DNA of 64,000 bases from Fagopyrum homotropicum. Taxonomy: Eukaryota > Streptophyta > Magnoliopsida > Caryophyllales > Polygonaceae. The notes below the pieces were generated by a model that ran no database searches, was not told the origin of the DNA, and saw only the letters and a program-made list of their open reading frames with translations. Location: positions 126,551,235 to 126,615,234 of the forward strand of contig BSWB01000004.1 in NCBI GenBank assembly GCA_033239125.1, in the 5' to 3' direction. This document shows positions 34,889 to 46,279 of the stretch, piece by piece. The position numbers were made by a program, and so were the translations under genes. The stretch's first letter is position 1. Every line of letters begins with the position of its first letter.

Positions 34889-37800
34889 TCAACATATGTC
34901 TCGGAGTCTACACATTCCAACCTTGCGCACAAGCTCTTCAAATTTCTTCGGGCACAATGATTTTGTGAACAAGTCAGCAAGATTGTCACTGGAACGGATT
35001 TGTTGAATATCAGCTTCCCCGGTTTCCTCCAGCTCACGAGTGGAGAAGAACTTTGGCAATATATGCTTTGTACGATCTCCCTTGATATGTCCTTTCTTCA
35101 TCTGAGCAATGCATGCTGAATTATCTTCGTACAAGATGGTTGGTTCTTTAGTGATATGTTTCATCCCACACTCCTTTTGTATGAACTCGATCATTGCCCG
35201 TAGGGACACACACTCTCTTCCACCTTCATACAAAGCGATCAACTCTGCGTGATTTGAGGAAGTGGCGGTAATTGTTTGTTTTGTTGACCTCCATGAAATT
35301 GTTGTTCCTCCATATGTGAATACGTATCCATTTTGGGATTTGGCCTTGTGTGGATCAGACAAATATCCTGCATCTGCATATCCAACCAAAGTGGCATCTT
35401 CTTTGTATTAATACAATAGACCAAGGTCATGTGTACCTCGAAGGTAGCGGAATATACGTTTGATGTCATTCCAATGTCTTCTTGTAGGTGCACAACTGTA
35501 CCTAGACAACAAATTTACAATAAAGGCAATATCTGGTCTTGTATTGTTAGTCAAATACATTAAAGCACCAATTGCACTTAAATATGGCACTTCTGGGCCA
35601 AGGATTTATTCATCCTCTTCTCGAGGACGGAACTCATCATTTTCCACATTAAGGGATCGAACAACCATGGGTGAGCTTAAAGGATGTGCTTTGTCCATGT
35701 AAAATCTTTTCAAGATTTTCTCAGTGTAATTAGATTGATGGATAAATATTCCATCTTTTAAGTGCTCAATATGCAAGCCAAGACAAAGCTTAGTCTTTCT
35801 GAGATCTTTCATCTCGAATTCTTTCATCAAATACTTTGCAGTTTCTTCAAGCTCGTTGGAAGTTCCAACGATATTTAAATCGTCAACATACACAGCGATT
35901 ATAGCAAATCCACTTTTGGATCGCTTGATAAAAACGCATGGACATATAATGTTGTTCTTATATCCCTCCTTGAGAAGATATTCACTAAGACGATTGTACC
36001 ACATTCGTCCTGATTGTTTTAATCGATCCATACAAGGATCTTCTCAATTTTATGGAAAACATTTCTCGTGGCTTTGAGGAGTTGGCCTCAGGCAATTTTA
36101 GTCCTTGTGGGACTTTCATGTAGATGTCGGTATCAAGTGACCCATATAAATATGCAGTCACGACATCCATAAGACGTATATGTAGTTTTTCAAAGACAGT
36201 CAGGCCAATTAGGAATCTAAATGTGGTCGCATCAATTACTGGCGAATATGTTTCATCATAATCGATTCTTGGGATTTGAGAAAAACCTTGGGCTACAAGT
36301 CTCGCTTTATATCTCACAATTTCGTTTTTCTCATTTCGTTTTCTTACTAAAACCCATTTATAGCCGACTGGTTTTACACCCTTTGGTGTATGAACTACAG
36401 GTCCAAAAACTTCACGTTTTTCAAGTGATTTCAATTCTGTTTGAATTGCCTCTTTCCATTTTGGCCAATCCTTTCTACGACGACATTCATCAACTGATTT
36501 TGACTCAATGTCGTCATCTTCAATTGCGATATCATTAGCCACATAATAGGCAAATATATCATCAACAATGATATCCTTTCTATTCCATTGTATCCTTGTA
36601 TCGACATAATTTATAGCAATTTCATAGTTGTCGATTCTTTCATCAAGGATATCATCTTCATTTGGGATGTTATCATCCTCATTTTCTTTGTCTTTCTCAT
36701 GTTCCTTATTTGATTCATTCAATGTAGCCTCTCCTGCTATAACCTTTTGGTTCCTTGTTTTTCTCGGTTTTAAATCTTTTGAACCAAGTGGTCTACCACG
36801 TTTTCGACGTGTTGTAGACTCATTTGCAATGGACACATTTGGTTGTCCAATGGGTACATCAATTCTTGCAGGGGCATTTGCTGCAGGAACATATGACTTT
36901 ACCACCTTCTTAGTGTTTATAAATGCATCTGGTAATTGATTTGCAACACCTTGTAAGTGAATGATTCGTTGAACTTCTTGTTCACACATTTTTGTTCTTG
37001 GATCAAGGTGTGATAATAGTGTTGCATTCCACATAATTTCTTTCAAACTTGGGTCCACTTTCTTCTTTTCTCCCCCTAAGATTGGGAATGTATTTTCATC
37101 AAAATGATAATCAGCAAACCTTGCTGTAAACAAATCACCCGTTGTTGGTTCAAGATATCTAATGATCGAGGGGGATTTAAAACCAACATATATTCTCAAT
37201 CTTCTTTGTGGACCCATCTTTGTATGTTGTGGTGGAGCAATAGGGACATAAACTGCACATCCAAATATTTTTAGATGTGATATATTAGGCTTCTTACCAA
37301 ACACTAATTGCAATGGGGATTGTTCATGATTTGCACTTGGTCTTAATCGGACCAAGGCTGCAGCATGCAATATCACATGTCCCCAAGCAGATGGTGGTAA
37401 TTTAGATTTCATCAATAATGGTCTAGCAATTAATTGCAATCTCTTTATTATTGATTCAGCAAGACCATTTTGTGTGTGAACATGAGCTACTGGATGTTCC
37501 ACATCAATCCCAATTGACATGCAAAAGTCATTGAATGTTTGGGATGTAAATTCTCCTGCATTGTCAAGCCGGATTTTCTTTATCGTATAGTCCGGAAATT
37601 GAGCTCTCAATCGGATTATTTGAGTAAGGAGTTTAGCAAATGCCGCATTTCTAGTTGATAATAGACTTACATGTGACCATCTTGTAGATGCGTCAATTAA
37701 CACTATAAAGTATCGAAATGGGCCACACGGTGGAGCAATTGGTCCACATATATCTCCTTGTATTCTTTCCAAAAATGCAGGAGTCTCACTTGTAACTTTA

Positions 37801-38423
37801 CTTTTAGAAGGTCTAATTATTAGCTTTCCAAGTGAGCAAGCCGCACAATCAATATGACTTGGCGGCAGAACTTTCATGTTCTTTAGTGGGTGTCCAAGTG
37901 AACCCTTTATAATTTTGTGCATCATCGTTGATCCTGGGTGACTCAATCGGTCATGCCAAAGTGTAAATTCATCTCGGTCATCCAACCTTTTCTTAGATAT
38001 CACATTAGCCTCAACCGGATAAATATATGTCTCATATAATCCGGAGGCTTGTCCTGACATTTTCTCAAGGATCTGTTTCTTATCACATTCATGTGTTGTG
38101 ATGCACAAATATTCTCTCCCATTTTCATTCATGGTTTCCATATGAAACCCATTTTGACGCACATCCTTAAAGCTCAATAAATTTCTTCGAGATTTACTCG
38201 AATATAATGCGTCATTTATTACTATTTTTGTTCCTTTTGGGAGTAGAACAAGAGCTCTTCCCGAGCCTTCGATGAGTTTAGCCACACCAGATATGGTATT
38301 CACATTTCCCTTAAAGGATTTCAATTGAGTGAAATACTCTTTATTTCTCAAAATGGTATGTGTGGTGGCACTGTCCACAAGACATTGCTCCTTCTCATCG
38401 AGTCTTTCCTTAGAAGGTTCCAT
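34889..38423 (-). pseudogene. Copia pol (protease, integrase, reverse transcriptase, RNase H), broken
   Basis: The first open stretch (38,423-35,985) holds protease CLVDSATTH, the pre-integrase zinc region starting LWHDRLSHPG, and integrase with DASTRW, DNAGEF and a downstream Glu (LAESIIKRL). It ends inside RT after VVTAYLYGSLDTDIYM. About four extra bases near 36,025 shift the frame. RT then resumes with the intact catalytic AVYVDDLNIVG. A TAA at 35,608-35,606 and another at 35,410-35,408 split the rest, before the RNase H part (GYADAGYLSDPHKAKSQNGY, ITATSSNHAELIALYEG). Domains are otherwise well conserved, so inactivation is recent. Confidence 0.93.
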
Positions 38424-38612
38424 GTATTCTATAAAGAGGGAAACATTAATAAGTCAAGCTATTTATAAAGAAAAACTTCATATTATACATCATGATAAGC
38501 ATATTTTACATAGTCCTACTAAATCTTAAAAGAAAAACATTACATGGCATTACATCATATTATACATTATTGTACAATAAAGGATGATCTCATAAGTTCT
38601 TAAACTAATGCT
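38424..38612 (-). other. Non-coding spacer between gag and pol with a splice-acceptor-like end
   Basis: This 189-bp, AT-rich spacer follows the gag TGA. Gag and pol lie in the same reading frame across it. It finishes with a branch-point-like CTTGACTTATTAA, a pyrimidine tract and TATAG at 38,433-38,429, just before the pol ATG. Several stops lie inside it. Confidence 0.6.
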
Positions 38613-39668
38613 TCAGTCCAAGGCACATGCATCATCATTCTCAAAGTTGAGAAAGTGAGAGATATCTAGGCTGGTCATGGGTGAACTATCAACATCTTTG
38701 TTTTCAACAAAGTTGGTTTCATTAGCCTTTTCTTTGTTTCTTTCAGCTTGGTAAGCATCCACCAAATGTGATGCGGTACGGCATATTTTTGTCCAATGAC
38801 CAGCTATGCCACATCTGTAGCAAACAGTTCTTGGCTTATGAGAGGGCTCCTTTTTACCCGTTTGGACCTTTCGCTTTTCATTCCTATAGTTACCTCGATT
38901 ATTATGGCGGCCATTATTATAGCCCTGCCAACGGCCACGACCGCGACCACCACGGCCATCATGGCCACCTTGATCTCCACGACCTCGGTCACGGTTATTA
39001 TAGTTCCGTGACTGTTGCCCACGTTCTTTGCGATTTTTGTTTTTGTCATCAGATGTCTTTTCAGTGGCATTGACATCCGGAGCTGCTACTGATCCAGTGG
39101 GTCTGAGGTTGTGGTTTCTCATTAAGAGCTCATTATTCTTTTCAGCCACTAATAATACTTTCAAGAGGTCTGAGTACCTCTTGAAGCCTCTTTCTCGGTA
39201 TTGTTGTTGCAATAATACATTCATGACATGCATAGTAGAGAATGTTCTCTCTGGCATTTCTTCTTGAGTGATCATATGACCACATAGCCTCAATTGGGAG
39301 GTGATCCTGTGGATAGCACTGTTGTAATCAGATATGGACTTATAGTCTTGGAACCTTAAGTTGTTCCATTCATACAAAGCTTGTGGGAAAAGGACTTCCT
39401 TTTGGTGTCCATATCTTTCTTTCAAACTTTCCCACAACTCTTTAGGATCCTCCACAAATAAGTATTCGGTTTTGAGGCTCTCATGAATGTGGTGGTGGAG
39501 GAATACAATTGCTTTTTCCTTCTCCTGTGGAGTGGCATCATTGTTCTCCTCAATTGTTTTTTCAAGACCATTTGTCTTAAGATGGGTCACCGCATCTACC
39601 TTCCATTCAAGGTATTTTTGCCCCGATAAGTCAAGAATGTCAAAGTCTCTTTTTGCAATATTTGCCAT
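38613..39668 (-). CDS. Copia Gag (UBN2-type capsid with CCHC knuckle)
   Basis: An uninterrupted 351-codon frame. The capsid region has YLEWKVDAVTHLKTNGLE, ELWESLKERYG and a WNNLRFQDYKS segment, typical of UBN2/Retrotran_gag proteins. An Arg/Gly/Asn-rich linker (RGRGDQGGHDGRGGRGRG) leads to one zinc knuckle, CYRCGIAGHWTKIC, that binds RNA. Gag alone is intact in this element, so it could still form particles if transcribed. Confidence 0.93.
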   Translation of the reverse strand: MANIAKRDFDILDLSGQKYLEWKVDAVTHLKTNGLEKTIEENNDATPQEKEKAIVFLHHHIHESLKTEYLFVEDPKELWESLKERYGHQKEVLFPQALYEWNNLRFQDYKSISDYNSAIHRITSQLRLCGHMITQEEMPERTFSTMHVMNVLLQQQYRERGFKRYSDLLKVLLVAEKNNELLMRNHNLRPTGSVAAPDVNATEKTSDDKNKNRKERGQQSRNYNNRDRGRGDQGGHDGRGGRGRGRWQGYNNGRHNNRGNYRNEKRKVQTGKKEPSHKPRTVCYRCGIAGHWTKICRTASHLVDAYQAERNKEKANETNFVENKDVDSSPMTSLDISHFLNFENDDACALD

Positions 39669-40713
39669 TGATTACTACATAAACATATAAATCAAGTATA
39701 TAAAGTAAGTAAAAATGACAGAATTATAATATTGTTAGTACATGTTAGTCATATGTTAGTCATGTGTTAGTAATATGTTAGACATAAACATAAGCAAATA
39801 AAAAATCAATAGTCACTTGTGTTAGTAGTCCGTCACGTGCAGTCCTTGTGTCATTGTCCGTCAAGTACAATCATGTAAGTCATAGTCAATGGTCTTGACA
39901 AGAATGTCGTGTAAGTCATAGTCATAATCTTATTAGTCATTAATAGTCCATGAAGAGTAGTCATGTAAGTCATATCAATAGTCCGAAAAATGGTTGATTA
40001 TGTATCATAAATTGTGATCATAGGGTTAAATTAGTCTAGTGGGAAAAATTGTAAAAACCGATTCCTTTTATCCTCTTTAATCTTCATCCATTCATTTTAC
40101 TTTCATTTTTCACTTTCACTTTCACTTTCATCATCCTTATCTCCTTCTTCCTTAACTCCATTTTCATTATTCAAGCTCAAAGAAAAAAAATCATGGCCGA
40201 TGATGAGATTACTAGTTGGTTTGTTGCTAATAACAACCGATTTTTAATCGAGCTTTTCATTTGCCTTGTCCTTATTTACATCAGCATCATTATCATAATC
40301 ATTATTTTGTTGGGAAATCTTCGTTCATAAACCAAGTGGTGGGAACCAAGAAGTTTGTGGGGCTTTGTCAAAAGAGGTAAGCAAATCTTAATTTTTGTTT
40401 GTATCTTAGTATAAATCCAAAACCATGATTTTATTTTGACAAAAGTTATTTTAGATCTCAGGTTAAAATAACGAGTTTCTGATATAGAGGTTCCCGAACT
40501 TGGGCAACTACAGAGCATACTCCTCGGATTTAGTTAGTTTACAAATACTTGAGTTTTTGATGTAGAAGATCCCGCAAAGGGCAACTACAGAGCATAATCC
40601 TCAAGTAGATTTTATGTAATAGTTTTGTGTAATGAAAGACTAAGGAATGTTTAAGAAACATACCTTAATAGTAGCAAAACTCAGTTGGAAGTTAGAACCT
40701 CGTGCTGATAACG
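39669..40713 (-). other. Copia 5' leader
   Basis: This 1,045-bp untranslated leader lies between the 5' LTR and gag. Next to the LTR it reads TTATCAGCACGAGGTTC on minus, the type of primer-binding site seen in many plant Copia elements that use an internal part of initiator tRNA-Met. It contains short repeats such as TGTTAGTCAT and GTAAGTCATA (39,740-39,990), a duplicated GGGCAACTACAGAGCATA segment (40,500-40,600) and an antisense small ORF. Confidence 0.75.
40193..40330 (+). CDS. Small antisense ORF with one transmembrane segment in the Copia leader
   Basis: A 45-codon frame opposite to the element's genes begins MADDEITSWFVANNN and has a strongly hydrophobic Ile-rich segment (LFICLVLIYISIIIIIILL). 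It ends LGNLRS. The ATG sits in a plant-like start context (AATCATGGCC) behind a CT-rich leader. About 45 bases after the stop there is a strong 5' splice site, AGAG/GTAAGC, at about 40,375. I recognise no family. It might be captured host sequence, a conserved antisense gene of this Copia family, or chance. Confidence 0.35.
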   Translation: MADDEITSWFVANNNRFLIELFICLVLIYISIIIIIIILLGNLRS

Positions 40714-41072
40714 TGTTGTAATTTGATTGCTTCTAAAACTCTTATTTACTTAGAATTTTGAGGGTTGTGTTCAAGAACACTTAGAACTAGAAGAGAGGAA
40801 TGAACAAGAAGAGTAGATTTCTTGCTTGCTCTTTGTGCACTTGTTACAATGGGTGAATGCCTCTATTTATAGGCAAAGTGAAGGTGAATTTCCTAATAGA
40901 AAGTTAGGAGGGTAAAGAAGGTGAACAATTCACCTTGTACAATTTACCACAAAATATCTAGCAATAATTCACTCTAGAATTCTCCTAGCAATCATGTTAG
41001 TAGACATACAAGTATTTGTAACTTATACTTGTAGACTGTATGTCTAACATGTATTTGTGATATTCCATAACA
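40714..41072 (-). repeat. Copia 5' LTR
   Basis: 359 bp, matching the 3' LTR at all but nine positions. On minus it contains a CCTATAAATAGAG TATA box at 40,872-40,860. Confidence 0.95.
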
Positions 41073-42815
41073 ATTTTAACTTAATAATATTCATGATTTT
41101 ACTCCTTATGGATGAACCCTGACTATCCGGTCACCAAATGAGTAACGAGGGGATGCACCCGATAAGGTTAATAGGTGGGATGAAAGTGTCTCACTCATCC
41201 ATCATACAACCCATTGACATCCATATCTAAAATGAAGATATTAATATCAAATTTAAGAAATAATTGAGGAACTTCTTGTTTGGGATCTCCAACGTTTCTA
41301 AGTTTTAAATAGTGGTGATGTTTATTTTTTTCTATAGCTTTACCATTATTAGCTTTATGTTGATAACATCTAGTCTAGTTTATAGTATTTTAGTACCACA
41401 CATATGTAATTTAAATTATGGATTAAGTTATTTTATTGTCGATTTTCGTAGTATTCATAGGAAGAATGCCTACGCTTGTTTCACTATACACGTTATTAGG
41501 TGATTTGATGTTAAATTGGAGCAATTCTGATCGGATCAAAACGAGTCAATAGATATACCAATAAATCATCGTGTACAGGAAATCAAGTGTAGACCCACAA
41601 CTACTCAACATTTAAAAATTCTAAAGGGGTCAATGATGCACAATCGTGTATTGTCTTCAGAAGCTAGACGCACGAACATCCGACTTCTGTGCGCGTTCTT
41701 TATTAATATTTTATTAGACACTTTTTAGGGTTATATATGAAATTAAACAACAAGATTAAGACTGATTATGTTTTAAATGGTGTTGATGTTTTTTTTTTTT
41801 TTGGTTGATGGTGTTCAACTGACACCGTAACAACCATTACTCTTACAAACGAGTCTTTGTGTCTCGAATGCACCAAAATGACTACTACTATGCAGCTTTC
41901 CTTCTCTGTTTCATATGTTCGATTACCTTTTCAAACCATTGACCAATGCGTATGTAAAATACTCCCTCATTGAAGGCCGAAAAACCTATCAAATTTTGGG
42001 TTACTATTAATACTGTTTAAAAACTCCCCTTTACAATCTCTAATTCACCATATAAAAATCTAAACCAAATCAGACCTACCAAAAAGTTAAAAAAAAGCCT
42101 AACTAATGGTTTTGATCTAATCATTAAACAAACAAGAACTTTGAGATTTTACTATTCTTTGATTTTACACATTGTCTTATTTGTGTAAAAACCTCACCAA
42201 AATCAAAACAAGAGCACTTCTATTTTGCAAATCTCCTTTGCTTTAATCATTTTTAAACCAACCCGTTCCGAATAATGTTTCCTCTTGTAAATCATACTCT
42301 TTAAAACAATCAAAGTTGTACACATTTTTATATCACGATACCCGTGTGCTGCAACTTCGTCTTCTCTGTTTTGATGCGGTCTTTGGTGGCGTTTCGAGTG
42401 TTTGTCGAGAAGGGGGTGTGGTTGTGTGATCGATTTCTGACGGCTCTATTGCAGTCCAAATATGAGGTGTCCACATCTGTTCCCCACACTTTCTGCTTGT
42501 GTACTTCCTTCGAAGATGAACTTTCATACTCGTCGCCTCCGGCTGACTGGATCATGCTACTTTCCCTTGAAGACTTCCCCTTCTTTCGGGTTTTTATGAT
42601 ATATTTTTGTGTTTTCTTTTTCTTCTTTGTTGTGCTCCTTCATGATGGTTAGTCCGTCTGCCGATCTTTTTCGACCTTTCGATCTAATAGTCAGTGCGCC
42701 GTCTCGTTATACAAAAAAAAGTCAATAAAGAACACAAGTTTAATCATTACTAAATTCTACAAGGTGTGAGAGCGTATGATCCTTAAACACGCTTTCACCT
42801 AAACAAACCCTAAAA
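41073..42815. other. Intergenic DNA, no gene confirmed
   Basis: A frame at 42,344-42,652 (102 codons) ends in a Phe-rich hydrophobic run. Overlapping minus frames are equally long. No motif is recognised. The stretch 42,650-42,720 ends in an A8 run and could be the tail of an old retrotransposed copy, but no duplication was found. Confidence 0.3.
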
Positions 42816-42819
42816 CACA

Positions 42820-43330
42820 AACTCTAGCGGTGCCGTCATCACCGGTGATGGCGGCGCTTATCACGCCAAACCTACTAGCGCCCTAAAGCCGGCTCTACCG
42901 GCGTGTAGTTATTGTCACACTAAACCTATTAGCGCCCCATGATTCAACCTACCGGCGTCCTAGGGGCGAATCTACCAGTGTGCTATTATTGTCAACTTAC
43001 CGACGTCATATTGTCATCAACAAAACAAAGACCAAAGAAGGTCAATCAAGTCCTCATTGCATCCGTTCACATCAACTCCTTAGCATGCCAACCTACGTGC
43101 GCCCTATGGCCCCCCTATTGGCGCCATATTGACGCTAACAAAACAAAGACCGAAGAATGGAGGAATGTCCATCAAGTCCTCATTGCATTTCTTCGTATCA
43201 ACTGCCTAGGATGTCAACCTACCTACAACCTAGGTCCCAAGCTACCGGTGTCATATTGGTGCCAACAATACAAAAACCAAAATCGGACCTACGTCCTAAG
43301 TCTGATTTATAAAGCTACTTGCGCCCTAGG
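42820..43330. repeat. Degenerate minisatellite
   Basis: Units share CAACCTAC(C/G)..GCGCC, ACAAAACAAAGACC(A/G)AAGAA and ATCAAGTCCTCATTGCAT, with a longer period of about 135 bp made of shorter CTACCGGCG-type units. Reading frames across it are by-products of the repeat. Confidence 0.75.
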
Positions 43331-43378
43331 GCCAAACCGGACCGGGAAAAAATACTTAAGAAAATCAATGTATCATTT

Positions 43379-43760
43379 TATGGTTGTGATACACAATTGA
43401 ACCAGGCCGGAAAGTCGGACCGGCCGAAAAATATGGCCTTGTGCGGTCCTGGACCATATTTGTTGATTTGGCCCGGTCTTGAACCGTAACATTCCGATTC
43501 GGTCCATTTTTCCTTTTTTTTTTTTTGAAAACTCCATGTAAACGATTCGGTCCGGGTTTGGACCGGACCGTATAATTTTTTTTTAAAAAGGAAAAGGTCA
43601 ATACGGTCCGGACCGGACCGTATTGGACCAGACCGTGGTGGACCGGACCGTTGTGATCAGGTCGGATACGGTCCATGAACCATTAGCGTGTAGGAAAGCT
43701 AACGGTTCGATCCAGTCCACTACATTAAGGTCAGGTCCGGACCGTTTGCACAACCTTAAC
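43379..43760. mobile_element. Candidate hAT-like MITE filled with GGTCCGGACC repeats
   Basis: The interior is a dense array of GGTCCGGACCG-type words. The ends TGGTTGTGATACA and TTTGCACAACCTTA form weak inverted repeats. No clean 8-bp duplication was found, so limits and class are tentative. Confidence 0.45.
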
Positions 43761-43879
43761 TTTACATGTTTTAATCTTAAATTTAGTTTATTTTTCATTT
43801 TCGTGCATGTTTTAAAATTTTAGTAAAGTGTTTTATCGGAAATTTATGCTATCAATAATTTATTTATAGATACACTATT

Positions 43880-44160
43880 AAGCTCCCGTTTGGTTGTAAT
43901 TTTGAAAACGGAAACGGGATGGAAATGAATCTAGTCTACATGTATACTTTATTCATGAAATTTTTTAAAATCATTCCTTGTGCTCTCATGCAAAATGCAT
44001 TAGCTTCCCCAAGTTGTTTCCCATACGGTATCAAAACTAATCAAATATTACTCCAATTTGTTCAAATCACAAGGAATGATTCCAAAAAATTTCATGAATA
44101 AGGATATACGTATGAACTAGATACGTTTCGATTCCATTTCCGTTTTCGGAGTTAAACTCA
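43880..44160. mobile_element. MITE with long imperfect inverted repeats
   Basis: About 90 bp at each side pair as inverted repeats. They share GAAAACGGAAA, then TCTAG, then TTATTCATGAAATTTTTT and ATCATTCC. Family and target duplication are unclear, because the right end meets the next MITE. Confidence 0.65.
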
Positions 44161-44166
44161 AATTAC

Positions 44167-44502
44167 TAGGGGTGAGCATCTCCGGATATCCGATCCGAAA
44201 AACTTTAAAAAGTCCGATCCGAATCCGATCCGAGAACACCCGGATATCCGACAGTTTTATCCGGACGGATATCCGATCCGATCCGGACTTTTATTCTTAA
44301 ACTAGTCGGATATATCCGATCCGATCCGACTTTTCCCTCTAAACTCCGATCCGTATCCGATCCGATTATCCGAAAAATATGCCCGGATCGGATCGGACTC
44401 GGATCACCATTTGTCGGATATCTTCGGATTCAGATTTTTCCGGATCGGATCTTCGGATTGACGGATCGGATTAGTCGGATCGGGTTTTTTTGCTCACCCC
44501 TA
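44167..44502. mobile_element. hAT-type MITE, 336 bp, TSD CAAATTAC
   Basis: The ends TAGGGGTGAGCA and TGCTCACCCCTA are perfect 12-bp inverted repeats. The 8-bp duplication CAAATTAC (44,159-44,166; 44,503-44,510) is exact, the size made by hAT transposases. The interior is an array of CCGATCCG, CCGGAT and GGATATCCG words with no coding potential. Confidence 0.92.
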
Positions 44503-44510
44503 CAAATTAC

Positions 44511-46279
44511 CCTAAGTTTCAATATATGAATATGTTGCAAATTATATTTATAAATATTGATGATAGAAAGTATATGAATATGTTGATTAAATAATCATTA
44601 AGTTAAAAGACATGAAAACAACGTGAATGTTTGAAAAAATAAGTGAATTTTTAAGTAGATGTGTTGGAAAAATAAACCGGAAGATTTGGGTTAAAGAATG
44701 AATGCCCCGAAGCAATGAGCATTTTGCCTGGTCTAATAGTTGAATACCCATCTTGTAATAATCAGAAATCTTTAAATTACATAAGATTATAAATTTAATT
44801 AAAACTTTAATAAGATATTTGTCTTAATCTTAAGAATCAAAGCATTTAAGTCACCAAATTTCCATTCTTTGTCCAATTGTCCGTGTCCCTCTTTCTCCTC
44901 ACGTTAGATGTCAGATATTGAATGGGCCTTTTGCAGATTCTGTAGTCAAGTTGGAGCCTTTTGCCAATACACACTCGCAGCACGCTGGTTGTGGCAAATA
45001 GTAGCCAACTGGGACCATCCATATTCACTCGTGGCCGTGGATAACCCATCACCATCAAGCCCTAATTTTAGTTTCCCAATCCTCCAAACTTTGCTGTTTC
45101 CAAGCTTAATTTCTCTCTACTGATTTCTGAATTGGTATACCTACTACTGTTCCATTTTTGGACCCATGATCTTACTCTTCAATTATTATCAAGGAGGGCC
45201 ACACTTCAGACTGTTTCGTTATCGAGTCTTTGATTGTTCTTCTCTGCTTCATCAGCCTCAAATGTACTATATTTTTGCTACTTTCAACTGTTATTTAATT
45301 TGTGATTTGAATCTCGTGTCCCGCAAACTGTTGAGAGAGCCCATCAACATGTAAAAGGGAAATGTTAGTACTTTTAGTAGTTGGTTGGAGTGTCATCATC
45401 ATTGGCAGTAACCCTAATTGGGATTGCCTTGTTAGCTGCTTCAGTAGATTATTATCAGATTTCAGACGAGTTTGAGGTGTAAATGATTTGGGTTTGATGG
45501 TTTAAACTTGACCTCGAATTCCTTAAGTGGCTGTTGCCCTTCAACTATCAGTATTGAAACACAGTTACTACTTAAGAAAACTGAAATTGATTTTTGTTTT
45601 TTCATTTGTGTGGAAGGAGTTTGTGAATTTCTAGTTGTTTTTTTGACAGCCTGCTGCGTTAGCTATTTATTCTCTTGAGACTGTTGTGGACCTATACTGT
45701 AAAACCCGTACTTGTCAGGTAGGGACAATGGTGAATTGGGTTTTTGTTGGATTTGGAAATGGCAATTCATGTATCCATGATAGTGTTTTTGTTTGCTTGC
45801 TTGCTTTGTTTCCTTTCCTCCACCATCACCTTAATAGGCAGCAAGCATTATATGCTTCTTGTTAATTTACACCCACAAGTTGTTCCTTTCATTGTTTAAC
45901 TCTATTGGTTTGTCACTTGATTTGATGCCGTTGTGAGATATTTTCAATGGTGTAAACCAATTCTTTCTTTTCATTGCTTCATCATTAGGTCATGTTTCAC
46001 AATAGTCCAATTCTGCAATTGTGGTGCAAATTTACCATTCATTTCATTCTCCTTTTTTATAGGGTGTGTTGATTTTTGGCAGCTTTAGACTCTTTAATCA
46101 AGTGCACTGTCTTAGTGTATGGTCTGGTAGAAGATTGTTGTTTTCTATTAGTAGGAGATTAGATCTGTTGCCAAATGCCTGTTTTCTGAACTCCAAGGTG
46201 TACCAGCAGCTCAGATTTCTGTGTAGTTTAGTAGTCTGAATTTGCTTATCTGTTCTATTTCCTAACCAATAATAGATAG
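44511..46279 (+). promoter_or_regulatory. MYB gene 5' region, probable promoter and long leader
   Basis: No other gene is evident. Pyrimidine-rich sequence near 45,060-45,130 (TTTAGTTTCCC, TTTCTCTCTAC) suggests a transcript start followed by a leader intron ending in ATAG at 46,276-46,279, just before the coding ATG. This is inference from composition only. Confidence 0.35.

Larger units (their letters stand above)
34351..41072 (-). mobile_element. Full-length Ty1/Copia retrotransposon, inactivated
   Basis: Two 359-bp LTRs bound a 6,722-bp element with gag then PR-INT-RT-RNase H, the Copia order. The flanks are ATTGT (34,346-34,350) and ATTTT (41,073-41,077), a 5-bp target duplication with one mismatch. 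By eye the LTRs differ at nine positions (about 97.5% identical), which points to insertion within the last one or two million years. The pol frame has a frameshift and two stops, so the copy is not autonomous. It lies between the SET gene and the MITE cluster. Confidence 0.95.

Noticed and set aside
38804..39076. Frames opposite to Copia gag with Val/Met/Ile or His-rich repeats
   Set aside because: Shadows of the Gly/Arg-rich nucleocapsid linker.
42344..42652. 102-codon frame with a hydrophobic end
   Set aside because: Overlapping frames on the other strand are equally open and no motif or splice context supports it.
43365..43676. Frame with repeated GPNR/VQDRTRP residues
   Set aside because: Generated by the GGTCCGGACC array of a MITE-like element.
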